Counted from the stretch's first letter, positions 31,395-41,560 are shown. The stretch is 64,000 nt of DNA from CAIZQW01 sp942493055 (GCA_942493055.1 OW818680.1:2666001-2730000), one strand, 5' to 3'. Notes: a model not told the origin generated them from the sequence alone. Program-made: numbers and translations.

Positions 31395-33620
31395 ATGAAA
31401 CAACGTTTTATGATGACATCGCTGGTTCTGCTCGTGAGCATGCAGAGCCATCTCCAGGCTGCTGAATTGAAACTGGCTGCTGTGTTTTCAGACCGCATGA
31501 TTTTGCAGCGTGATCAGCCGATTTCGGTTTGGGGTACTGCTGATTCAAACGAACAGGTGACTGTCGATTTTGCCGGACAACAAAAATCCGTGGCGGCTGA
31601 TGCGCAGGGAAAGTGGCTGGCGAAACTTGATCCGCTTCCAGCCAGCGCAGAGCCGCGCGTGATGACGATCTCGTCCTCCAATCCCAACGCCAAAATCCCA
31701 ACGCTAAAATTAAAAGATGTTCTCGTGGGCGATGTCTGGCTCTGCGCAGGCGGACTCCATGTGGCGAACCGTCTCATCAACCTGCTGCCGGGCCGGGCTG
31801 CAGCCGTTGCCGCGTCCAATGCCGAACCGGCTGTGCCGCTTCTGCGCTTCTTCTCCGTGAGACAGAAGACCGCGCGTGACGTTCAGCCTGATGCGGAGGG
31901 GAACTGGCAGGTCACAGGTGCCAATGCAATGGAAAACGTGCCTGCGGAGGCATATTATCTGGGCCGGAAACTGGTGGCTGATCTGGGCGTGCCGATCGCA
32001 ATGGTCACTGTCGCCATGGCGTGGCCGGGTCAGCCCATCGAGACCTGGCTGAGCCGCGAGACCTTGGCCTCTGCCCCTGCGGCCCGTCCGATCCTGGACT
32101 ACTATGCGAGCGAAGCATGGAAGATGCGCACCTTCGGCACCTATGAGGAGCGGATGAAAGCATGGATGGACTATTGTCAGAAGCTGCCGCTGAATCCGCC
32201 GCCCAAGCCTCAGCCGAACGACACGGACACGCTGGCGCGGCAGGAGCCGTCCGTGGTCTGGAACGCGATGGTCGCGCCGTTGACACGCCTGGCGGTCCGC
32301 GGGATCGTCTGGGACCACGGCGAAGATGATGCCTCGCAGCAACGGGCGGTTCAGTATGGACAGTTGCTGCCCAGCCTGATCGCGAGCTGGCGGCAGGGCT
32401 TTGGAAATCCAACGCTCCCGTTTGTCGTGGTGCAGGTACGCCCGGTGACGCCCCATCTTACAGACAGCCGCCTGGTCGCTGAACTGCGCGATGCGCAACG
32501 CGAGGCAGCCGTTGCCGCCAACGCCGCCTGTGTGGTCACGATTGACCTGCCTCAAAATCCGCATCACCGCGACGTCGGCCCGCGGATCGCGAACACGATC
32601 CTGTCCAAAGTTTACAAAAAAGAGGGTGTCGTGGCGGATGGACCGGAATTGGTCAGCAGCGAGATCGCAGGCAACAAAGTCATCCTGCGCTTCCGCAACA
32701 CGCAGGGCGGGCTGATCGCAAAGGGCGGACCGTTGAAAGGCTTCGCCATCGCCGCGTCGCTGTTCCGCTGGGTCTGGGCCGATGTTGTCATCACAGGCGA
32801 TACCATCGAAGTCTCCGCGCCGACAGTGGACAAGCCGGAAGGCGTGCGTTACGCCTATCAGGACTTCCCTGAGCAAGGGGCGACGCTCTTCAACGGCGCA
32901 GGCTGTCCCGCAGCCCCCTTCCGCACGGACACGCATCTCACCTGTTCCGGCACGGCCGTCAACCCGTCCGCCCGGCGTCTCGGCTACAACTCCCGCTGCG
33001 ACTTGGGCGTTGAGGATCCGAGGCTGCCGCGCATCCTCATCATCGGCGACTCCATCTCGGGACATTACATCAATCCTGTGCGCGAAGGCATGCGCGGTCG
33101 CGCCAATGTGATCGGCGAGTCCTCGATGCGGACAAACGGCTGGAGGAGCATGGAGCCTGATTTTTATCGCGCGGACTGGGCGTCACGCGGCGACAACTTG
33201 AAAAACTTCCTGAAAGCGCGCGGTCCGTTTGACATCGTGCACTTCAACAACGGCATTCATAATTTCTCCCGCGCTAATCCCGGCGATGAAAAACCGTATG
33301 CGGAACAGCTCCGCACGGTGGTCAGCATCATTCGCGCGTCCGGCGCGGTCTGCCTGTTTGCAAACTCAACGGGGACCATCGGCGACAACAAGATTAAGAA
33401 TTCACCGAATTACCTGACCAACTGCAAAGCGTTTAATGCAGCAGCCGAAAAGGTCATGGCTGAATTGAACGTTCCGGTCACGGATATCTTCGGCGCGACA
33501 CAACCGCGCATTGATGAACTGATCAGCCAGGATCTTATTCATCTCAAGGCAGAGGCTGACCCGATCATGGCTGCGGCGATCATCGCGCGACTGAATGAAG
33601 CACTTGATAAAGTGAGGTAG
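31395..33620 (+). CDS. degenerate sialate O-acetylesterase domain fused to an SGNH hydrolase
   Basis: The protein is 741 aa from the ATG at 31395, ahead of a signal peptide (MMTSLVLLVSMQSHLQA). Residues ~20-510 follow the sialate O-acetylesterase fold (VFSDRMILQRDQPISVWGTA, VLVGDVWLCAGG, MAWPGQPIETWLSRE). However, the catalytic GQSNM after GDVWLC reads GGLHV and the later GES block reads GED, so this part is probably inactive. Residues ~545-741 are an SGNH esterase with GDSISGHY (serine), the FNNGIHNF asparagine block and LIHLKAEADP (histidine). Deacetylation of a glycan by the second domain is likely. Confidence 0.8.
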   Translation: MKQRFMMTSLVLLVSMQSHLQAAELKLAAVFSDRMILQRDQPISVWGTADSNEQVTVDFAGQQKSVAADAQGKWLAKLDPLPASAEPRVMTISSSNPNAKIPTLKLKDVLVGDVWLCAGGLHVANRLINLLPGRAAAVAASNAEPAVPLLRFFSVRQKTARDVQPDAEGNWQVTGANAMENVPAEAYYLGRKLVADLGVPIAMVTVAMAWPGQPIETWLSRETLASAPAARPILDYYASEAWKMRTFGTYEERMKAWMDYCQKLPLNPPPKPQPNDTDTLARQEPSVVWNAMVAPLTRLAVRGIVWDHGEDDASQQRAVQYGQLLPSLIASWRQGFGNPTLPFVVVQVRPVTPHLTDSRLVAELRDAQREAAVAANAACVVTIDLPQNPHHRDVGPRIANTILSKVYKKEGVVADGPELVSSEIAGNKVILRFRNTQGGLIAKGGPLKGFAIAASLFRWVWADVVITGDTIEVSAPTVDKPEGVRYAYQDFPEQGATLFNGAGCPAAPFRTDTHLTCSGTAVNPSARRLGYNSRCDLGVEDPRLPRILIIGDSISGHYINPVREGMRGRANVIGESSMRTNGWRSMEPDFYRADWASRGDNLKNFLKARGPFDIVHFNNGIHNFSRANPGDEKPYAEQLRTVVSIIRASGAVCLFANSTGTIGDNKIKNSPNYLTNCKAFNAAAEKVMAELNVPVTDIFGATQPRIDELISQDLIHLKAEADPIMAAAIIARLNEALDKVR

Positions 33621-33622
33621 AA

Positions 33623-33715
33623 GTGTCAGTAAGTTTGGAAGTGTCAATAAGTGTCAGTAAGTCTGAGAAGTGTCAGTAAGTGTCAGTAAGTTGGGAAGTG
33701 TCAGTAAGTTGGGAA
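33623..33715 (+). repeat. longest GTGTCAGTAA array
   Basis: GTGTCAGTAA (once as GTGTCAATAA) occurs six times between 33623 and 33707, separated by GTTTGGAA, GTCTGAGAA or GTTGGGAA. The first five units match those at 31337 in order. Confidence 0.9.
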
Positions 33716-33720
33716 GCTAT

Positions 33721-33818
33721 CTCAGCGGCTCACCGAGACGGTTCGCCCTACCGCCTTCGGATCAGACATGTGGCCCGTGCGAAGCAGGTAGGGCGAACCG
33801 TCTCGGTGAGCCGCTGAG
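33721..33818. repeat. 98-bp element with 32-bp perfect inverted arms
   Basis: The arm at 33721-33752 (starting CTCAGCGGCTCACCGAGACG) is an exact inverse of 33787-33818, around a 34-nt loop. Each arm itself folds imperfectly about CCGTCTCGG, so it looks like two inverted REP units. A TTCGTG-type 9-mer tract follows at ~33830-33856. It could also stop transcription, though the following sequence is only modestly T-rich. Confidence 0.85.
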
Positions 33819-33889
33819 AAAATAGTTTTTTCGTGTTTTCAGTGTATTTCGTGGTAACAAAATGAGGTATCGTTAAAAAAGGAAACGAC

Positions 33890-35329
33890 ATGAACATGAA
33901 CAAGATGTTTTGCTGTCTGATCGCGGGCGTTGCGCTCGCGTGTACAATTCCAGCTGGGGCTGCTGAAACACCGGCCATCAAACTTGAACGCGCAACCCTT
34001 TTTATCGTGCGCGACGGATTGCCGAATGTCGCTGCCAAGCTCAAGGAGGGAAAAGAGATCAACGTGGTCTTCCTCGGCGGCTCCATCACCGTCGGCGGCG
34101 CATCGCCCAAAGGGTATGTCACCTTCATGACACAGTGGCTGAAGGAACACTATCCGAATGCCAAGGCTAACGTGATCAACTCTGGCATCTCGGGGACTGG
34201 ATCTGATTTCGGCGCGCGCCGTTATGATCGCGATGTCCTGGCCAAGAATCCGGATCTCGTGCTGATCGAGTTCTGCGTGAACGACGGCAACAGCGACCAG
34301 ACCGCGGCCATGGAGCGGATGGTGCACAAGACCTGGATGAAGAATCCACAGACGGATATCATTATTTTTTATACATTAGCGCAGACGCATCTGGAGTTTT
34401 ATAAAGCGGGCAACCTGCCTCCATCAGCAAGCGCGCATGAGCGCGTCGCCGCCTTTTACGGTATTCCCACACTCGGGACAGGATTCTACGCCGCATCAAA
34501 AGTCAATACCGGTGAAATCCCATGGTCTGGGTTCTCTGGAGATGGCTGCCACCCCAATCAGAACGGGTACATCCTCTTTGCTGACGTCTTTGCCAAGGCA
34601 TTGCCCGAGTTGCTAAAGGCTTCGCCTGTCAAGGCGCATGCGCTGGGCAAATCCATCACCTCAAACCTGGTGGTCTATCCGCCACCGGTTGTGGTCAAGC
34701 CATTGGAGTACAAGGGTGACTTTGTAACCGCAAAGGGCGAGAAGGCACAGAAGGTCTACCCCCTGCCCATCCCCAACACGCATTGGATCAAGGAGCCTGT
34801 CTATCGGAACGCAGAGGGCAAGGCATTGTGGCACCTCTCCTGGATGCCGAGCACAATGGGACGCAAGGCGGACGCCACGGTGGGCGCGGACAAGACGCAG
34901 TGGGAGAGCAACGACATGGTCTGGTTCGAAGGCGACGGGTGCTTCACCGGAGCGAACGGGCAAGGCCTTTTCCGTCCGCATGCCTCGAACGCGATCCTCG
35001 GAAGCGTCCGTTCAGATATGGGGCTGCTCCGCTTCATCGTGCCTGAAACAGGCCGGTATGCACTCATGGTGACCTCCGGCCCGTGGGGCGCCTGGCAGAG
35101 CGACGACAAAGAGATGTCGATGAACATTTTGAAGTTTACCTGGAAGGGCGGGAAGGGCGAATCGCTTGCGCTCCAGAAAGAGATCAAGAAGGAGTCCAAG
35201 GGACTGAACATGGCTGTCGAGACCACACTGCTGGCAGGCGAGGAGCTTGTCTTTGTGCCGGATTGCACAGGGAACATGGGCGGCACCTGGACCAAGCTGA
35301 TGATCGTGGTCGGATGGATGGGGAAGTAA
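33890..35329 (+). CDS. secreted SGNH/GDSL hydrolase with C-terminal beta domain
   Basis: The protein is 479 aa with a signal peptide (CCLIAGVALACTIPAGA). The SGNH blocks are VVFLGGSITVGGAS (serine in G-G-S-I), NSGISGTGSDFG, IEFCVNDGN and, as the catalytic Asp/His region, DGCHPNQNGYILFAD. The last ~180 residues look like a beta-sandwich (WFEGDGCFTGANG, GRYALMVTSGPWG). It probably removes acetyl or similar groups from a polysaccharide. GGAAAC precedes the start. One of four SGNH-type enzymes in the region. Confidence 0.85.
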   Translation: MNMNKMFCCLIAGVALACTIPAGAAETPAIKLERATLFIVRDGLPNVAAKLKEGKEINVVFLGGSITVGGASPKGYVTFMTQWLKEHYPNAKANVINSGISGTGSDFGARRYDRDVLAKNPDLVLIEFCVNDGNSDQTAAMERMVHKTWMKNPQTDIIIFYTLAQTHLEFYKAGNLPPSASAHERVAAFYGIPTLGTGFYAASKVNTGEIPWSGFSGDGCHPNQNGYILFADVFAKALPELLKASPVKAHALGKSITSNLVVYPPPVVVKPLEYKGDFVTAKGEKAQKVYPLPIPNTHWIKEPVYRNAEGKALWHLSWMPSTMGRKADATVGADKTQWESNDMVWFEGDGCFTGANGQGLFRPHASNAILGSVRSDMGLLRFIVPETGRYALMVTSGPWGAWQSDDKEMSMNILKFTWKGGKGESLALQKEIKKESKGLNMAVETTLLAGEELVFVPDCTGNMGGTWTKLMIVVGWMGK

Positions 35330-35378
35330 GTGTCAGTAAGTCTGGGTAGTGTCAGTAAGTGTCAGTAAGTCTGAGAGG
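35330..35378 (+). repeat. GTGTCAGTAA array
   Basis: GTGTCAGTAA stands at 35330-35339, 35349-35358 and 35359-35368 with GTCTGGGTA and GTCTGAGAG between or after them. It begins directly after the stop codon of the SGNH gene. Confidence 0.85.
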
Positions 35379-35391
35379 AATAAATGGAGTG

Positions 35392-38300
35392 ATGAAACAG
35401 GGAATTCAAAACTTGGGACTGCCTTTGCTGGTCTTGATCGCAGCGTGTGCACCCTCCGCGCCGAAGGGGCCGGCGTTGCCAAATCCGGCACCCGTATTCA
35501 AGGCCAGTGAAACAGGCCGCACAGATCCGAAATTCAGCATTGTGGAGTTCCCGGAGAAGGAGTCCGAGATGGTGGCCCGCCCGATTTATCAGGTCGGCCA
35601 CAAGATGGTCACCACGCGTTTGGCCGAGAACCGCCAGATGAAAGACCAGGCCATGGCAGTGAAAATTTATGCCGCCGACAAGGAGCTCTGCTCGTTCATG
35701 TGGTGGGGCTCGCTGAAGGACCGCGGGTTCGGCTGGCCGTTCCAGCCCGTCGCGGGCGACCCTGACGACTTGAAGATGGAACCGGCGAGCGGCGTCACCA
35801 CCTACACCAAGCCGTATATCGATGCGGACGGCAAGCGCGCGGTGTTCACCTATTGGCTGAAGCCGTTGGGCAACAGCCGCTTGGAGCTCACGTGGGACAC
35901 GGGCTCAGCGGCCGGCGCGAGCCTGTGGGTCAACTTCGGCACACGCTACCGCGGCAAGCGGATCACCATCGGCGGCGCTGATTTTGTCGAGAACAGTTTT
36001 GAGGATCTGCAGAACAAGACGGCCAAGTTCCAGTCCTTCAGCAACGGCAATCTGGTCTACGATGTTGCCGATCCGGTCAATGGATTTTCCCTTGAGATGG
36101 GAGACCTGTCGGGCGCGATCAATGAAGGTGTCGCGCTACACGACAAGGGGCAAGTCAAGAATTTCAACTTCAGCTATCGCACCACGGACAAGAGCGGGAA
36201 CGTCAAAGGCCGCGTGGTCATCGACCTGGGCGAGGTCGAACTCCTGAGCAAGAACATGCCGCCTCCAGTCGGAGGCATTGATTTCTGGAAGGACGATGCG
36301 ACGCACGTGCCGCTCTCTCCGACGCGCAATGTCATGCACAATCCGAGCTTCGAGCAGGGGCTGCGCGGCTGGATGTGGATCGGCGGCGGCGCACAGTACA
36401 CGCCGACCAACGTGCCGAAATTCGAAATCGTCCAAGAGGGCCTTTTTGGCAAAGGGGCGCTGCGCATGAACCGCGTGCAGATGGCATCGCCGAACATCCG
36501 TTCGATGCCGCTGGCGCTGGAAAAGGGCAAGCGGTACGTGGTGAGCTTCTACGCAAAATCTGTGGCAGAGAAGAAGAATCACTTCCGTCTGACGCTCGGC
36601 AACGCTGCGCGAGGCGGGACGATCTCAGGCTTGCCGTGGGGCGACGCGGACAACAAGGAGTCGTCCTTCCAGATTACGGATGCGTGGCAGCGGTATTGCC
36701 GTGTCTTTATTGCTGACGCTGCCGGCGTGGCGCTGCATCTCTCGGGCTCCGGTGTGCTGGTGGACGGCTTGCAGGTGGAACTGGGCGAGACACCGACGGC
36801 GTTTGTCTGCGATCCGCTCGATGTCAACTTTGTGACCTCGAACCCCGACAACGATCTGCATCCGGGCGATGCCATGGAGGCCGCGCTGAACGTGGTCGGC
36901 AAGGACGGCGCAAAAGGCAAGATCGCCATTGAAGTCCGGAACGCTTTCCGTGAAATCCTTTTCCAGCGCGAGGTGGACGTCGTTGTCGTCTCCAACAACG
37001 TGTCTCGCATTCCGCTGAACCTCGCCATTGCGCAGTTCGGCACAGGTGTCTTCGTGGTGAAGGCGACAATCACGGCCGACGGCTTCGCGCCGTACTTCGA
37101 CTACTTTCGTTTTGCGATTATGGCGCCGCTGAGTAATACGCACAAGACCAGCCGTCTGATGGCCACCCTGGTGGGGGATGCCTGGCGCATTTCGCGCGGC
37201 GAGGATCTTGCCCGCAAATTCATGGAGTGGGGCTGGGGCGGCACCTCGTGGATGAACATCCTTGAAATGGCTCAGACCAACCATTGCGGGGTCGATCTGA
37301 TGCGGCGGTACCGCTTCGTAAATGCCCAGACGCCGCTGATCGATGCGCTCTGGCGTGTGCACGATCCGAAAGATACGCCCTGGGCCAAGGCCGCACACGA
37401 CTTGTATGATGTTCCGGAAATCACGCCGGAATTCATCACGTACGTCGAAGAAAAGGCGTATGCGCTTTTGAAGGATGTCCCCAAAGACCTGCTTCCGTAC
37501 ACTGCGTACGGCAACGAGGAGGAGAGCTCCAAATATCCGGCGAGCGGCCAGTTCGATGCGTATTTCAAACTGCAGTCGGCCGCTGGCCGCGCGGCGAAGC
37601 GCGCGGGGATCGGCTGCACGCCGACCAGCGGCACCTCGGGCTACAACCTGCTCCGCGGCTTCGAGCCGTACGAGGGGTATCTGAAGGCGGCCCATGACAA
37701 AGGCTTCAAGTATGATGCCTTGGCGGTGCATCCGTACGGCAGCATCGACAAGGGCTCGCTCTCGACTACGGACCTGGACGACGAGGCCGCGCGCCTGATC
37801 GCGCAGGGGAAGCGCTACGGCTACGGGGACGAGACACCGATTTTGTTCACGGAGCTTTTTAACATCCCTGAGACGGCTGTGCCGGAGTGGGGTGCGGGGC
37901 CGTCCTATGACGCATACCCCAGCGGCAAGCCGACCTACGACTTCGGAAACCGCGAGTTCGTTCATGCCGCCTCTGCCATGCGGCTGTACATCATCTGTAT
38001 GAAGTACTGGCCGCGGATACGCTGCGCGAACATCTGGTGCTCGCGACCGTACATGGATCTTCACCTGACGCCGATCCTGCTGTGCAAGGCGGTCAACACG
38101 CTCGGCCATCTCATGGGCGATGTGGTATACACAGAGGACATCCGTCCGGCGGCCGGCATCCGCGGATACGCGTTCAGGCTCCCGGACGGCAGCGGCATCG
38201 CGCCTGTCTGGTGCACAAGTGCGGATGTCGAGAACGGCCTGAAAAAATGCCCTGTTCTCGCAATCAAGTTCGGCCAGCCGGTTGAATTCACCGACTTCAT

Positions 38301-39390
38301 GGGCAACCCGCGCTTCGCTGCGCCGGATCAGCAGGGTTACATCCGCATGCCCGTGACCCCTGCGCCGCTTTTCGTCAAGGCCAAGGACGTCGCAAAGCTG
38401 GCGAAGGCGTTGCAGGCGGCTGAGCCGGACGACAGCGCCTCATCGCTGGCGATCGCGTTCCGCCCAGCCGCGGACGGTCACATCGTGGCGTCCCTGAAGA
38501 ATCTGACGGGCCGCATACAAAAGGGCGTGCTGGCGGTCAGCGGCCAGAACATCCCGTACGACCTGCCAGGCAACGGCGAGGCGTCTCTGGTAATTCCGAC
38601 TGCGGGTGACGGCGCTGCGCCGAAGGCGATGCACCATTGGAACGTCTCCTACAAGCTGCTTCCTGCGAGCGGGGACCCCATCACCGGCGAATGGAAGATG
38701 GACTACTTCTTTGTCACCCGGAGCGACGGCCTTCCGAAATGGGAGCCCCTTCCGGCGATCGCGATCACCAACCGGTGCTTCGAGGGCCAGCCGCACGGGG
38801 TCAAGCCGGGCGATCACGACGCAACGTACAAGATGACGTGGGACGCGAACAACCTCTACTTGCGCGTGGAGGTCTCGGACGATAAACTGCTGACTGATCC
38901 GGAATACTGGAAACGGCCGAAGGCCGGGACGATGCTCTGGAACGTCGATGGTGCGCTGGAGGTCTATTTCGATACCGGAGCCAACGGCCGGGCGAATGCT
39001 GCAAAGACCTTCGACAACGACGACTACCGCTATGACTTCTCGCCGACCCGGGACGGCCAGGACGGCGCGGGTCTGGTTTGGCGTTTCCGTGAGGTCTATC
39101 ACCAGTTGGCGGATGGCGTCAACATGGCCTCCAAAGAAGAGGCCTCACAGAAATTGAAGTGCCGGTTCGAGCGGACCTCAACCGGGTACGCACTGACCAT
39201 CACCTTTGCTCAGCGCTATATCGAACCGATCGTGCTCAAGCCAGGCTTCGTCGCCGGCTGCGGGCTCTATCTGCACGATCACGATGCGCCGGAACGGAAG
39301 GCCAGCAAGGGGCTGGGTACATCTACGGAGAAGGGAAAACCGTGTGACCAGCACCCGGAATACTGGCCGCTGATGGTGTTGACACCCTAG
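35392..39390 (+). CDS. large glycan-active lipoprotein: clan GH-A-like catalytic domain plus CBM9-like domain
   Basis: The protein is 1332 aa from the ATG at 35392; the earlier frame lies in the repeat. The lipobox is LLVLIAAC. After a ~300-residue beta-rich part and a carbohydrate-binding-like block (NPSFEQGLRGW, SFYAKSVAEKKNHFRL) comes a TIM-barrel-like region with AYGNEEESS (~residue 706) and ILFTELFN (~residue 820). These glutamates suit the acid/base and nucleophile of a GH39/GH-A retaining enzyme. The last ~200 residues resemble CBM9/DOMON (YLRVEVSDDKL, DGALEVYFDTGANG). The substrate is not evident. Confidence 0.72.
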   Translation: MKQGIQNLGLPLLVLIAACAPSAPKGPALPNPAPVFKASETGRTDPKFSIVEFPEKESEMVARPIYQVGHKMVTTRLAENRQMKDQAMAVKIYAADKELCSFMWWGSLKDRGFGWPFQPVAGDPDDLKMEPASGVTTYTKPYIDADGKRAVFTYWLKPLGNSRLELTWDTGSAAGASLWVNFGTRYRGKRITIGGADFVENSFEDLQNKTAKFQSFSNGNLVYDVADPVNGFSLEMGDLSGAINEGVALHDKGQVKNFNFSYRTTDKSGNVKGRVVIDLGEVELLSKNMPPPVGGIDFWKDDATHVPLSPTRNVMHNPSFEQGLRGWMWIGGGAQYTPTNVPKFEIVQEGLFGKGALRMNRVQMASPNIRSMPLALEKGKRYVVSFYAKSVAEKKNHFRLTLGNAARGGTISGLPWGDADNKESSFQITDAWQRYCRVFIADAAGVALHLSGSGVLVDGLQVELGETPTAFVCDPLDVNFVTSNPDNDLHPGDAMEAALNVVGKDGAKGKIAIEVRNAFREILFQREVDVVVVSNNVSRIPLNLAIAQFGTGVFVVKATITADGFAPYFDYFRFAIMAPLSNTHKTSRLMATLVGDAWRISRGEDLARKFMEWGWGGTSWMNILEMAQTNHCGVDLMRRYRFVNAQTPLIDALWRVHDPKDTPWAKAAHDLYDVPEITPEFITYVEEKAYALLKDVPKDLLPYTAYGNEEESSKYPASGQFDAYFKLQSAAGRAAKRAGIGCTPTSGTSGYNLLRGFEPYEGYLKAAHDKGFKYDALAVHPYGSIDKGSLSTTDLDDEAARLIAQGKRYGYGDETPILFTELFNIPETAVPEWGAGPSYDAYPSGKPTYDFGNREFVHAASAMRLYIICMKYWPRIRCANIWCSRPYMDLHLTPILLCKAVNTLGHLMGDVVYTEDIRPAAGIRGYAFRLPDGSGIAPVWCTSADVENGLKKCPVLAIKFGQPVEFTDFMGNPRFAAPDQQGYIRMPVTPAPLFVKAKDVAKLAKALQAAEPDDSASSLAIAFRPAADGHIVASLKNLTGRIQKGVLAVSGQNIPYDLPGNGEASLVIPTAGDGAAPKAMHHWNVSYKLLPASGDPITGEWKMDYFFVTRSDGLPKWEPLPAIAITNRCFEGQPHGVKPGDHDATYKMTWDANNLYLRVEVSDDKLLTDPEYWKRPKAGTMLWNVDGALEVYFDTGANGRANAAKTFDNDDYRYDFSPTRDGQDGAGLVWRFREVYHQLADGVNMASKEEASQKLKCRFERTSTGYALTITFAQRYIEPIVLKPGFVAGCGLYLHDHDAPERKASKGLGTSTEKGKPCDQHPEYWPLMVLTP

Positions 39391-39439
39391 CAAGAAGTGG
39401 ACACGATGAATAGAGCGATGAAGGGAACAGAAAAATAGC

Positions 39440-41560
39440 ATGAACACTAATATCATGACGGCGATAGGGGTTGTATCCATGGGCATCATGGCTGCAACAA
39501 CAGAGGCAGGGATGACGTTGCACGTGTCAACTCATGGGCGCGACACCTGGAGCGGCGGGTTGTCTGCACCGAACAAGGAGAAGACCGACGGACCGCTGGC
39601 CACGCTGACAGGCGCGCGCGATACCCTGCGGCGGCTGCGCAACAGCGGCAAACTGCCCGAAGGCGCAACGGTCCAAATTCAGAAGGGACGTTACGAGCAA
39701 CTGGCACCCGTTATTTTCAAGGACGAGGATTCCGGTACGGCCGTTGCACCCATCATTTTTACAGCCGCGCCCCAAGGGAGTGCGCGGATCACCGGCGGCG
39801 TGATGCTTTGGCAGATGAAGACGCTGACCCATTCGAACGTGTTGCAACGCCTGCCCGAGGTTGCACGCGGGAAAGTGCAGGTAATCTCGCTGCCGGCTCA
39901 GGGACTTTACGACTACGGTATTGAACCTGTCGGTGCCTCCGCCACACCTGCGTCAGGCATTCAACTGATCTATGGTGACGAGGTGATGACGCTTGCGCGC
40001 TGGCCCAATGAAGGCTATGTTAAAATTGTTGATCTCCCGGATGGAAACACGGGCAACACCTTTACGTATGCCGAAGAGCAACCTTCGCAATGGGTGGACG
40101 AAGTTGATCCGCACGGCCAAGGCTACTGGGCGCACGACTGGGCCGCTTGCGCCATCGCCTTTGACAAGATCAACCCCGCAACAAAGACCATCACGCAGAA
40201 AACACCGGGCAGCAACTATGGCTTCCGCAAGGGCGGGTATTGGTTCGGGTACAACATCCTGTGCGAACTGGATCAGCCCGGCGAGTATTATGTGGATCGT
40301 CTGGACGGCAAACTCTACTTCTGGCCGCCAGAGAAACCCGTCAACACCTCCGCCGAAGTCTCGGTCGGAACACGGCTGGTCCAGTTTGAAAACGCTTCGC
40401 ATCTCCAGTTCCGCGGGTTGACCTTTGAGAACTGCAGAGGAGCAGCCATCCAGATCACTCAAGGCACGAATATTACGGTCGCGGGCTGCACCCTGCGGAA
40501 TATCGGCCACAGGGCGGTGAAGATTCAGGGCGGCCAGGCACATCGAATCGCGGGTTGCGAGATGACGCGGCTCGGCGACGGCGGCATTGCCTCCTGGGCG
40601 GGGAACGAGGGGACTCTGGAGCATTGCGGCCATGTGTTCGACAACAACCACATCCACGACTACGCACGCTTCAGCATGACGTACGGCGCCGGGATACAGG
40701 TCGCCGGGTGCGGTCACACCGTGTCGCACAACCTCATCCACGACGGCCCTCATGTGGCCGTGCTCTATGGCGGGCGTGAGAACGTCATGGCGTACAACGA
40801 AGTCCATAGCATCTGCCTGACCTCCGGCGAGATGGGCGCCTTCTACGCGGGACGTAACTGGACGCTGGTCGGCAATGTCATTCACGGCAACTACATTCAC
40901 GACATCTACAATCCGCGTGCGCAGCGGAACCGTGCGATCATGCTCGACGATGGCGCGGCAGGCACCACGATGACCCAGAATCTGATTGTCCGCGTAGCAG
41001 AGGGCATCTCGCTCTCCGCGATCGGCAACGTGATTGACAATAATGTTTTTGTGAACTGCCATCCCTCGATCTCCGGGTGGCAGACCTATGAGACGCCGGC
41101 CTCGGTCACGCCGCCCAAAGGCGTGCATCCCGGAATGGTCGAGGCGCTCTTCGCTGTGCCCGTCGATGAATCCCCCTGGAAAGAGCGCTATCCGTGGCTG
41201 GCCATGCTGCGCAATGCGGTGCGTGACAAGACACTCCGCGTACCCGAGACGCGCACGCGGGTTGAGCGGAATGTGAGCTGGGGCGGAGCGCAGGAGTGGA
41301 TGGTGCACTACAAGAATTATCCAGCCACCACAAATTCGTGGATGATCGGCGAGAACAATTTAGCAGGCGTGGACCCCCTCTTTGTAAATGCCGAGAAGGA
41401 TGACTACCGGATGAAGCCAGACTCTCCCGTTTTCAAGACGGGCTTCAAGGCGCTGCCCATTGAGAAGATGGGGCTCTACGCCAATCCCGAACGCGCAGTC
41501 TGGCCCGTCAAGCATACGCCACGCATCATCTGTTCCAGTCTGATGCCAGCAAAACCATAA
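39440..41560 (+). CDS. right-handed parallel beta-helix protein (706 aa)
   Basis: A signal-like N-terminus is followed by LHVSTHGRDTWSGGLSAPNK and GPLATLTGARDTLR, the standard opening of secreted beta-helix glycan lyase/hydrolase-like proteins. The helix coils show NITVAGCTLRNIG, NHIHDYARF, HTVSHNLIHDGPH and NYIHDIYNP. The end reads DSPVFKTGFKALPIEKMGLY, the family's terminal signature, also found in the 47332 protein and in the pseudogene at 20759. Lyase, epimerase or hydrolase action on polysaccharide is possible; no catalytic residues can be assigned with confidence. Confidence 0.8.
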   Translation: MNTNIMTAIGVVSMGIMAATTEAGMTLHVSTHGRDTWSGGLSAPNKEKTDGPLATLTGARDTLRRLRNSGKLPEGATVQIQKGRYEQLAPVIFKDEDSGTAVAPIIFTAAPQGSARITGGVMLWQMKTLTHSNVLQRLPEVARGKVQVISLPAQGLYDYGIEPVGASATPASGIQLIYGDEVMTLARWPNEGYVKIVDLPDGNTGNTFTYAEEQPSQWVDEVDPHGQGYWAHDWAACAIAFDKINPATKTITQKTPGSNYGFRKGGYWFGYNILCELDQPGEYYVDRLDGKLYFWPPEKPVNTSAEVSVGTRLVQFENASHLQFRGLTFENCRGAAIQITQGTNITVAGCTLRNIGHRAVKIQGGQAHRIAGCEMTRLGDGGIASWAGNEGTLEHCGHVFDNNHIHDYARFSMTYGAGIQVAGCGHTVSHNLIHDGPHVAVLYGGRENVMAYNEVHSICLTSGEMGAFYAGRNWTLVGNVIHGNYIHDIYNPRAQRNRAIMLDDGAAGTTMTQNLIVRVAEGISLSAIGNVIDNNVFVNCHPSISGWQTYETPASVTPPKGVHPGMVEALFAVPVDESPWKERYPWLAMLRNAVRDKTLRVPETRTRVERNVSWGGAQEWMVHYKNYPATTNSWMIGENNLAGVDPLFVNAEKDDYRMKPDSPVFKTGFKALPIEKMGLYANPERAVWPVKHTPRIICSSLMPAKP

